11,269 nucleotides of DNA from Candidatus Sulfotelmatobacter sp. (GTDB lineage Bacteria; Acidobacteriota; Terriglobia; Terriglobales; Acidobacteriaceae). Of the stretch, positions 5,574 to 11,269 are shown piece by piece. Position 1 is the stretch's first letter, and the number at the start of each line of letters is the position of its first letter. Below the pieces are notes generated by a model that was not told the DNA's origin, did not search any database, and saw nothing but the letters and a program-made list of their open reading frames with translations. The stretch is taken from contig JASHTD010000370.1 of the NCBI GenBank assembly GCA_030040725.1, positions 1-11,269 on the forward strand, written 5' to 3'. The position numbers and the translations under genes were made by a program.

Positions 5574-7568
5574 ATGGATCTGCTCAAGAAAATCCGGACC
5601 ATCCCCACCGAGCCTGGAGTGTATCTGTACAAGAATGCCGAAGACGAAGTGATTTATGTGGGCAAGGCAAAGAACCTGCGGAGCCGCGTGGCCAGTTATT
5701 TTCATGAGGGCCGGTGGGAAGATGCAAAGACCGGCAGCCTGGTTCGCGAGGCAGTGGATGTCGATTACATCGTCGTCGCCAATAACAAAGAAGCGTTGGC
5801 ACTGGAGAACAATTTAATCAAGCAGCGCAAGCCGCGCTTCAACATCCTGCTGCGGGACGATAAGACGTATCCCTATGTGAAGCTAACACTTGGTGAGCGC
5901 TGGCCGCGCGTTTTCGTCACCCGCCGGCTGCGTAAGGATGGCAGCGCTTATTACGGCCCGTACTTCCCTGCCAATCTTGCGTATCGCATTGTCGATCTGA
6001 TTCACCGCAATTTCTTGATTCCTTCGTGCAAGGTCGATCTCACGCGGTTTCATCCGCGGCCGTGTTTGCAGTATTACATCAAGCGTTGCCTGGGACCATG
6101 CGTGCAAAATCTGACTACGCTTGAGGCCTATCAGGAAGCGGTCCGCGATGTGAAGCTTTTTCTGGAAGGGCGCCCGACGGATTTGTCGCGTTCTTTGCAC
6201 GAGCGCATGGAGCAGGCTGCTGCCGCGGAAGAATATGAGCGCGCGGCAAGGTATCGCGACTTGATTTCGACGGTCGAGCAGTTGCAGGAGCGTCAGCGCA
6301 TCGCCGCGGCTGAAGGCGACGATGCCGACGTTTTCGGCTATCACTGCGAGAACGGCATGCTGGCGGTGAATTTATTTCATATGCGCGGCGGGCGCGTGGT
6401 CGACCGCAGGGAGTTTTTCTGGGAGGATCTGCCGGAGCTCGAAACGGGACTGGCCGCGAATAACGATGTAGCGACAACGGCCCCGGGCCGTCCAAGCGAG
6501 CGAAGCTCGCCATCTGCCGACGTAACCACCAACACCGACGAAACCAGCCAAGCTGCGCTTGGCATGGACGGCCGAGGGCGGCCGTCCCTACATGAGTCGG
6601 AACTAGCTGACGCTGCTTTTCATCCCGGAGAGTTTTTCTCGGCTCTGCTAAAGCAGCTCTACATCGGTCAGCCGTACGTTCCGCGCAATCTATACGTGCC
6701 GGTGGATTTCGAAGACCGCGAGGCATTAGAGGATTTGTTATCGGAACAAAGCGCGGACAAGAGTGTCCGCGCCACAAGGCTGCATATTTTTGTGCCGCAG
6801 CGCGGGGAGAAACGATCATTAATCGATCTTGCCGGCACGAACGCGAAGCAGTCCTACGATCAGCGGTTTCGCGTACTCAAGCCCAACGCGAAGGCAATCC
6901 GAGAGGAACTGCAGGAAGTTCTGACCCTGCCCGAACTTCCCAAGCGCATCGAGTGCTTCGACATTTCGCATATTCAAGGCGCGGAGACGGTCGCCTCGAT
7001 GGTGGTCTGGGAAGACGGGAAAATGAAGAAATCGGATTACCGGAAATTCATCATTCGCACCGTCGAAGGCGTCGACGATTTTGCCTCGATGCGCGAAGTC
7101 GTGACGCGGCGTTACAAGCGAGTACAGCAGGAAGAAAAAACGATGCCAAGTCTGGTGTTGATTGATGGCGGGTTAGGCCAGCTTCACGCGGCTGCAGAGG
7201 CACTGGAATCGCTTGAAATCATCAATCAGCCGCTGGCTGCGATCGCCAAGCGCGAAGAACTTTTGTACGTGTATGGACAGGAAAAGGATCCGATTGCTCT
7301 CGATCATCACTCTCCCGTGCTGCATTTGATTCAGCAAATTCGCGACGAGGCGCACCGCTTTGCAGTCACGTTTCACCGCAAGCGCAGGCAAATGCGCGAC
7401 CGCTCGACGGAGCTGCTCGAGATTCCCGGTGTAGGCGAAAGCACGACTCGTCGTTTACTTGAACACTTCGGAAGTTTGCAGGCGGTAAGACAAGCGGATG
7501 CGGCGGCGTTGTCGGCGGTGGTTACGCGAACGCAGGCGGAAGCCATCAGCAATCATTTTCGGAAATGA
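5574..7568 (+). CDS. uvrC: UvrABC excision nuclease subunit C
   Basis: UvrC makes the 3' and 5' incisions around bulky DNA lesions after UvrA/UvrB recognition. Domains in order: GIY-YIG nuclease (about 13-95; PGVYLYK, IYVGKAKNLRSRV, catalytic Glu78 in EALALENN); Cys-rich segment (about 152-176); UvrB-contacting UVR motif (about 203-238, ERMEQAAAAEEYERAARYRDLI); RNase H-like endonuclease (about 457-605), with acidic residues in CFDISH (Asp463) and VLIDGG (Asp531) and the FHRKRR His601; and C-terminal helix-hairpin-helix (about 612-662, LLEIPGVGESTTRRLLEHFGS). At 664 residues it exceeds the usual 600-620. The excess is explained by two atypical in-frame insertions, about residues 293-345 and 393-401, both encoded by palindrome-rich DNA. 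All catalytic motifs are intact, so it should be functional. The start fits the family N-terminus, but no ribosome site precedes it and the frame is closed by a stop at 5541. Confidence 0.97.
   Translation: MDLLKKIRTIPTEPGVYLYKNAEDEVIYVGKAKNLRSRVASYFHEGRWEDAKTGSLVREAVDVDYIVVANNKEALALENNLIKQRKPRFNILLRDDKTYPYVKLTLGERWPRVFVTRRLRKDGSAYYGPYFPANLAYRIVDLIHRNFLIPSCKVDLTRFHPRPCLQYYIKRCLGPCVQNLTTLEAYQEAVRDVKLFLEGRPTDLSRSLHERMEQAAAAEEYERAARYRDLISTVEQLQERQRIAAAEGDDADVFGYHCENGMLAVNLFHMRGGRVVDRREFFWEDLPELETGLAANNDVATTAPGRPSERSSPSADVTTNTDETSQAALGMDGRGRPSLHESELADAAFHPGEFFSALLKQLYIGQPYVPRNLYVPVDFEDREALEDLLSEQSADKSVRATRLHIFVPQRGEKRSLIDLAGTNAKQSYDQRFRVLKPNAKAIREELQEVLTLPELPKRIECFDISHIQGAETVASMVVWEDGKMKKSDYRKFIIRTVEGVDDFASMREVVTRRYKRVQQEEKTMPSLVLIDGGLGQLHAAAEALESLEIINQPLAAIAKREELLYVYGQEKDPIALDHHSPVLHLIQQIRDEAHRFAVTFHRKRRQMRDRSTELLEIPGVGESTTRRLLEHFGSLQAVRQADAAALSAVVTRTQAEAISNHFRK
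6477..6587. repeat. REP/BIME-like palindrome cluster inserted in frame in uvrC
   Basis: Four hairpin-forming inverted repeats sit in 111 bases. ACGGCCC (6477-6483) pairs with GGGCCGT (6485-6491). GCGAG (6496-6500) pairs with CTCGC (6506-6510). GCCAAGC (6547-6553) pairs with GCTTGGC (6557-6563). GGACGGCC (6566-6573) pairs with GGCCGTCC (6580-6587). The first and last share the core GGACGGCC/GGCCGTCC, the first in the reverse sense, as in paired REP elements. The encoded residues (about 301-338) are Gly/Ser/Thr/Arg/Pro-rich and unlike the rest of UvrC, just where the family has a variable linker between the UVR motif and the RNase H domain. Other copies in the genome cannot be tested here. Confidence 0.6.
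6751..6772. repeat. Second in-frame palindrome in uvrC
   Basis: A perfect 9-bp inverted repeat, GCGCGGACA (6751-6759) and TGTCCGCGC (6764-6772), with loop AGAG. It encodes the residues Ser-Ala-Asp-Lys-Ser-Val-Arg-Ala, which interrupt the otherwise conserved run from DREALEDLLSE to LHIFVPQRGEKRSL. It appears to be about nine extra codons. The sequence differs from the 6477-6587 cluster, so it is probably a second repeat type. Confidence 0.55.
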
Positions 7569-7633
7569 ATAGGAACTTCGACCTAGCGCCGAAAGCGACA
7601 CGCTGCTCGAAAAGGCATAGCTAAAAGTACACT

Positions 7634-8191
7634 TTAGTTCGACAGCATGACCGGCGAAGCAGCCAGCACTCCTGCGGCGACCTCAAGGTCGTGCAGATCT
7701 TCGCGGCTAAAGTCCTGGGTGAATTTTGGATCGAGGCCTTTCCGCGAGATCTGAATCACTCCTAATACGGCCGACTGTTGATCGAGGATTGGAACCGACA
7801 TCAGCTTCTGAATCGGGGCCAGCGGTGACGAGGGTGAATCGTCCGTTTCCACACCGAGAGGCTTGATCGTCTCGAAGATGCTCGCGTGCTTCACGCGGGC
7901 AAAGTTGTTGAAGATTTCTGCTTTCTTGCTCAATGCGGTGTGGGCTGCAATGGCTTTGCTCGAAATCGGAATCGCGCCGGTGGTTCGCAGATGCTCGGGA
8001 AAAATGAACTTCAGCAGCCCGCCTTCGAGCTTAAGCAAGGCCACTTCCGCATGTTGCACATGAAACACCTTGGCCAACACCATGCTCACTTCCAGCGGAG
8101 TGATGCCTTCGCTCAGCACAGATCCAAGCGGGAGTAAATTCTCGGGAAGAACGATCTCTTCCAGAACTTCATTCGCAGGCTTCTGATTCAT
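7634..8191 (-). CDS. GAF-domain protein
   Basis: A 185-residue protein made almost entirely of one GAF domain (about 33-178). Seen: an N-terminal amphipathic helix (ITPLEVSMVLAKVFHV), a strand-rich core (AEVALLKLEGGLLKFIFP), the helix after SSKAIAAHTALSKK, and the typical GAF end IQKLMSVPILDQQSAVLGVIQISRKG, followed by the closing helix DLHDLEVAAGVLAAS. GAF domains bind small ligands such as cyclic nucleotides or haem, or act as dimerisation modules. No output domain is attached, so it may act as a partner for another signalling protein. The start at 8191 matches the domain boundary; the frame continues to 8371, but that extension does not resemble the family. No ribosome site is visible before 8191. 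The gene converges on uvrC with a 65-bp gap lacking a clear terminator. Confidence 0.85.
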   Translation of the reverse strand: MNQKPANEVLEEIVLPENLLPLGSVLSEGITPLEVSMVLAKVFHVQHAEVALLKLEGGLLKFIFPEHLRTTGAIPISSKAIAAHTALSKKAEIFNNFARVKHASIFETIKPLGVETDDSPSSPLAPIQKLMSVPILDQQSAVLGVIQISRKGLDPKFTQDFSREDLHDLEVAAGVLAASPVMLSN

Positions 8192-8476
8192 AGAATAAGT
8201 ATCGCGCTTTCGATTTGAGAACCGCGAGTGATCCCGCACTTTGAACGCCAGTTGGGACCGACATTCACATCCTACAAGCCCTTTTATTTCAGCAAAGTAG
8301 CTAACGATCATGTCCTTTTGCGCAGGCCCGAAAAGCGCTGGCCGGGCCGAAATACGCCATCCGGTTGACACTTTTTGGCTCCCGAGTTGGCCTTCCGGGA
8401 GGGGGTTCTGCAGGACTTAAGGAATTCTTAACGGCTCACTTCCCTTCCTGGCCCGGAAGTAATTACACTTTCGCCT
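8192..8476. other. Divergent intergenic region between GAF and DUF3467 genes
   Basis: I see no gene here. It holds three inverted repeats of unclear meaning: GGCCCG (8325-8330) with CGGGCC (8343-8348), CTCCCG (8379-8384) with CGGGAG (8396-8401), and an AT-rich one, TTAAG (8417-8421) with CTTAA (8427-8431), around a GAATTC. A TTGACA at 8365-8370 has no good -10 partner. TAATTA (8460-8465) close to the DUF3467 start could be a -10 box, but its -35 is poor. Confidence 0.4.
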
Positions 8477-8773
8477 ATGGCGATTCCTGCGCAACCGAAC
8501 GTAAAGTTGAATAACGCCCCCGACTACCGCGAGTCTTACGCCAATAGCGTGCAGATGCGGGTGAACGTGTGGGATTTTTTTCTGGCCTTTGGCACAGTCC
8601 AGCAGCAGAGCGAAAACCAGGTCGAGATTCGAAACTTTCAGGGAATTTATCTCAGCCCACAACAAGCCAAGGCATTACTCGGACTCCTGCAGCAGAATGT
8701 CTCGGGCTACGAAACCGCCTTCGGCGAGATCAAACTCGATCCGCGCATGACTCCGGCCGGGCCGGTGCATTAG
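8477..8773 (+). CDS. DUF3467 family protein
   Basis: A 98-residue protein matching DUF3467, a small uncharacterised family. Seen in order: Y-A-N-S (residues 21-24), a strand leading to the family's D-F-x-L-x-F-G box (here WDFFLAFGTV), VEIRNFQGIYLSPQQAKALLGLL (a strand, then the Leu-Ser-Pro helix cap), and a closing helix with YETAFGEIKL. The length is full for the family. There is no signal peptide or membrane segment, so it is probably cytoplasmic. The ATG has no clear ribosome site. The glycosyltransferase gene begins 42 bp downstream on the same strand, so the two are probably co-transcribed. The molecular function is unknown. Confidence 0.88.
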   Translation: MAIPAQPNVKLNNAPDYRESYANSVQMRVNVWDFFLAFGTVQQQSENQVEIRNFQGIYLSPQQAKALLGLLQQNVSGYETAFGEIKLDPRMTPAGPVH

Positions 8774-8815
8774 GCGACTCCCTCCGATGAACGGGACGAA
8801 CCTCTGAGCAACGAC

Positions 8816-10483
8816 GTGCACACGAAGAAAGCCTGGCGGTTGTCGCCGCCGGTAGCTTTCGTTTTCATTTTCGTATTCATTTTTCTGTTGCATCTGCCTC
8901 TATTGCGATTGCCCTACTTCTGGGATGAAGCAGGCTATTACATTCCCGCTGCACGCGACATTTTTCTCACCGGCAGCCTGATTCCCCATACGACGGTTTC
9001 GAACGCGCACCCGCCGCTAGTGATGCTCTGGCTGGCGTTGTGGTGGAAAGTCGTGGGTTTCGCTCCTGCGGTCACAAGAGCGGCAATGGTTCTGCTGGCC
9101 GCATTTGTTCTGCTGGGCGTGTTTCGCCTGGGCAAGTGCGTCGCCAACACAAGAGTGGCGATTGCCTCGACGCTATGCACCGCGCTCTATCCGGTATTCT
9201 TTGCGCAGAGCTCACTGGCGCAAGTCGATCTTGTGGCTGCAGGCTTCATATTTTGGGGCATCGCCGCATATATCGAAGACCAGCCAATCGGGGCGGCCGG
9301 CTGGTTCGCGCTGGCCGGGCTTGCCAAGGAAACGGCAATTTTGGCTCCGGTCGCGCTGCTCGTGTGGGAGAGCGTCGGCCTTGCAGCGAAAAAAGCAGTG
9401 AAAAAGCCTTGGTTGGACGAGTTGCAGGACGGAGATAAAGCTGGTCGAAGTGGGTGGGCAACCTCGATTTCCGGAGCCCGGCGGCGCATCGCCGCTCTGG
9501 CGATTTCCATCGTGCCGCTCGCGGTCTGGTATGCCTATCATTACTCGCGCACTGGATACATCTTCGGCAATCCGGAGTTTTTCCGTTACAACGTTTCCGC
9601 GACGCTCAATCCCGACCGATTCTTGCTGGCGCTAGTTTTGCGAATCTGGCAACTGTGCGGATATCTGCATTTGTGGGTACTGACCCTGGCAGCGTTCCTT
9701 GCCATGTGGATGCTGCCTCCGGAGCGAGACTTCGGCAGCGAGCGGCCACGGATCGGTATTCGCCAGCAAATGGTCTTTTATGTCGTGATCGCGACTTATC
9801 TGATCGCGATGTCGGTGATCGGGGGAGCAGTGCTGGCGCGTTATATGCTGCCCGCGGTCCCTCTGATTATCATTCTCTGCGTCTCGACGCTTTGGCGCAG
9901 GTTGCGATACTGGCCTGCGGTCATTGCGTTCGTTGCCCTGGCGTTTGTCGCGGCCTGGTTCTGGAACCCGCCTTATGGATTCGCGCCCGAGGACAATCTG
10001 GCTTATCGCGACTACCTCATCCTGCACCATGATGCCGAGCAATTTCTGGAGGCCCGTTATCCCATGGCGCGCGTGCTCACCGCTTGGCCGGCTTCCGACG
10101 AAATAACTCGTCCCTGGCTCGGCTACATAACCCGGCCGATGCGTGTGCTGCGCATCGAAGATTTCGATCTGCATCAGGTTCTGTCGGCGGCACAGCTTCA
10201 CGCGGACTACGATGTGGTTCTGGGTTTCTCTACAAAATACGAACCTGGGCCGCAGGTTTGGAATCGCTGGCGGAACTTCTCGCAACTGGAAGCGCATTGG
10301 AAAAACCGCTTCTTTGGGTATCACCGCGATCTGCCGCCCGCCGTGATCGCTCGCATTCTGGGAGGGAGGATCGTGTTTTCGGAGCAGCGTCACGGCCAGT
10401 GGATCGTCGTAATCGAAGCGCAAGGACTGGAAGAGGCCGAAGAATTCGCTCCCAATCCAAAGAGTTTGGAACACAGAAAATGA
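8816..10483 (+). CDS. Multi-pass membrane glycosyltransferase, GT39/ArnT-like (PMT_2 family)
   Basis: A 555-residue integral membrane protein of the family that moves sugars from polyprenyl-phosphate donors onto lipids or proteins on the outer face of the cytoplasmic membrane. Seen: a first membrane helix (about 11-31), then the acidic first loop FWDEAGYY (Asp37-Glu38, the catalytic-type motif of GT-C enzymes) and the NAHPPLVMLW segment. About 11-12 further hydrophobic segments run to about residue 384, with GLAKETAILAP and GGAVLARYMLPAVPL, both typical of PMT_2 proteins. A C-terminal soluble domain (about 385-555) follows. A charged loop (about 192-224) is rather long. The acceptor cannot be told; in this context a cell-surface glycan or lipid is likely. 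The start is GTG at 8816 with only a weak GAG upstream, so the exact N-terminus is uncertain. Confidence 0.88.
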   Translation: MHTKKAWRLSPPVAFVFIFVFIFLLHLPLLRLPYFWDEAGYYIPAARDIFLTGSLIPHTTVSNAHPPLVMLWLALWWKVVGFAPAVTRAAMVLLAAFVLLGVFRLGKCVANTRVAIASTLCTALYPVFFAQSSLAQVDLVAAGFIFWGIAAYIEDQPIGAAGWFALAGLAKETAILAPVALLVWESVGLAAKKAVKKPWLDELQDGDKAGRSGWATSISGARRRIAALAISIVPLAVWYAYHYSRTGYIFGNPEFFRYNVSATLNPDRFLLALVLRIWQLCGYLHLWVLTLAAFLAMWMLPPERDFGSERPRIGIRQQMVFYVVIATYLIAMSVIGGAVLARYMLPAVPLIIILCVSTLWRRLRYWPAVIAFVALAFVAAWFWNPPYGFAPEDNLAYRDYLILHHDAEQFLEARYPMARVLTAWPASDEITRPWLGYITRPMRVLRIEDFDLHQVLSAAQLHADYDVVLGFSTKYEPGPQVWNRWRNFSQLEAHWKNRFFGYHRDLPPAVIARILGGRIVFSEQRHGQWIVVIEAQGLEEAEEFAPNPKSLEHRK

Positions 10484-10492
10484 ATTTTCTGT
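10473..10492. repeat. AT-rich inverted repeat across the glycosyltransferase stop codon
   Basis: ACAGAAAAT (10473-10481) and ATTTTCTGT (10484-10492) are exact reverse complements with two bases between them, and the TGA stop (10481-10483) lies in the centre. It lies between two converging genes only 22 bp apart, so it could act as a weak bidirectional terminator. The stem is AT-rich and no clean T-tract follows on either side. Confidence 0.4.
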
Positions 10493-10505
10493 TCCTTAGT
10501 TTCGA

Positions 10506-11269
10506 TTACTGGTTTGGACTAGCCTCCAGCCGCGCGTGGTAACCCTTGCGCGCTCGGACCTGCAAACGCTTCCCATTCTTTTCAGCGACGATGCTGATAG
10601 TGCGATAGCTGCCGTCTGGGTGGAAATCGGCGGGCTTGTAGGCGATGAAATAGCGGCTGCGAATCAAATCGCGCAGCTTGTCGAACGACCTGCCCAAAGT
10701 GAGGACGTCTCCGGGAAACATGGCTTCCCCGCCGGTGCGATCGGCCAGGGCTTCGAGCACCTTGTCAGCGTCGGTCTTATCGCTGTGATCTTCCTTCGTG
10801 CTGACGGTGTAAATGGTGACCCCGGCTCTTTCTGCGCTGTCGATGCTCTGCCGAAGACTGCGCTGGCTGGAATTGTCTTCTCCGTCGCTCACAACGACCA
10901 GCACTCTGGCGACACGCTCGTCATCGGGATAATCCGCCAGCTTCCTGCATGCGTAGGAGACCGCATCAAAGAGCGCGGTGCCACCTCCATTACTGAGTTT
11001 GTGGATGCCGTCTCCTAGTTCCCTGGGATCTGAGCTGAAGTCCTGCATGATGGTCGGTTGAGTCGAGAAGCCGGCCACGAACGCAAGATCGGAGGTGTGG
11101 TTGAGCACCTTCTCTACGAATTTTGCCGCCGCGTTTTTTTCAAAAGAGAAACGTTGGTTCACCGAACCACTGGTATCGATTAGCAACGCCAGCCGCAACG
11201 GGAGTTTCGACTGGGGAGAAAACTGCACAACTCTGGCGGGAGGCTTATTGTTGTCGCGAATCCGAATTT
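10506..11269 (-). CDS. VWFA-related Acidobacterial-domain protein (5' end outside window)
   Basis: The frame is open to the window edge, so at least 254 residues are visible and the N-terminus, probably with a signal peptide, is missing. The first visible residues (IRIRDNNKPPARVVQFSP) match the beta-strand region that precedes the von Willebrand A domain in this family. The VWA domain starts LPLRLALLIDTSGS, with the metal-ion (MIDAS) motif Asp-x-Ser-x-Ser at 11163-11177, a Thr in GGGTALFDAV, and an Asp in VLVVVSDGEDN, so metal binding looks intact. The C-terminus SRYFIAYKPADFHPDGSYRTISI...VRARKGYHA is the family's characteristic tail. Members are abundant in Acidobacteriota and are presumed secreted adhesion or protein-interaction modules; no function is established. 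It converges on the glycosyltransferase gene. Confidence 0.93.
   Translation of the reverse strand, partial: IRIRDNNKPPARVVQFSPQSKLPLRLALLIDTSGSVNQRFSFEKNAAAKFVEKVLNHTSDLAFVAGFSTQPTIMQDFSSDPRELGDGIHKLSNGGGTALFDAVSYACRKLADYPDDERVARVLVVVSDGEDNSSQRSLRQSIDSAERAGVTIYTVSTKEDHSDKTDADKVLEALADRTGGEAMFPGDVLTLGRSFDKLRDLIRSRYFIAYKPADFHPDGSYRTISIVAEKNGKRLQVRARKGYHARLEASPNQ

Noticed and set aside
5246..5707. A 153-codon open frame spanning the uvrC leader and the start of uvrC
   Set aside because: It has no ribosome site, its composition does not look like a folded protein, and its last third overlaps the well-supported uvrC start in another frame.
6420..6780. uvrC as a pseudogene or frameshifted gene because of the odd middle section
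   Set aside because: The frame is continuous, and every catalytic motif before and after the section is intact.
7621..7637. Small inverted repeat CTAAA/TTTAG between uvrC and the GAF gene as a possible terminator
   Set aside because: The stem is only 5 bp, AT-rich, and has no T-tract on either strand.
9390..9490. Charged loop in the glycosyltransferase as another inserted palindromic repeat
   Set aside because: The DNA here has no strong inverted repeat, and long cytoplasmic loops are normal in this family.

Overview
This 11.3 kb stretch looks like ordinary chromosomal DNA from an Acidobacteriota bacterium, most likely of the Koribacter/Terriglobales kind. The best taxonomic clue is the gene at the right edge, whose product matches the 'VWFA-related Acidobacterial domain' family. 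The moderately GC-rich base composition, the many secreted or lipidated envelope proteins, and the DUF1569 and DUF3467 proteins fit but are not diagnostic. I see no rRNA, tRNA, CRISPR array, transposase, phage gene or attachment site.

Layout, left to right. (1) Positions 1-1388, plus strand: the 3' end of a PAS-domain signalling protein whose histidine-kinase-like helical domain lacks the phospho-accepting histidine and has no ATPase domain. A secreted coiled-coil protein follows closely. (2) 1407-1916, minus: a DinB/DUF1569 putative metal-binding protein. (3) 2001-3489, plus: a putative lipoprotein, then a TetR-family repressor with a WHG-type ligand domain. (4) 3516-5117, minus: an envelope pair, namely an exported TPR protein and an OmpA-like lipoprotein. 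A clear intrinsic terminator after the OmpA gene and a promoter-like sequence before the TPR gene suggest separate transcription. (5) 5118-5573: a 456-bp divergent intergenic region with an operator-like palindrome on the ompA side and three consecutive hairpins on the uvrC side. (6) 5574-7568, plus: uvrC, the nucleotide excision repair nuclease. It is longer than usual because two hairpin-rich palindromic segments lie in frame within it. (7) 7634-8191, minus: a GAF-domain protein. (8) 8477-10483, plus: a DUF3467 protein and a multi-pass GT39/ArnT-like glycosyltransferase. (9) 10506 to the right edge, minus: the VWA protein, running off the window.

The genes do not form one pathway. The local themes are the cell envelope (OmpA lipoprotein, TPR protein, lipoprotein, coiled-coil protein, glycosyltransferase, VWA protein), sensing and regulation (PAS protein, TetR, GAF), and DNA repair (uvrC). 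I found no convincing new multi-gene system. The observations most worth following are the REP-like palindromic inserts inside uvrC, the kinase-like protein without its histidine, and the structured leader before uvrC.
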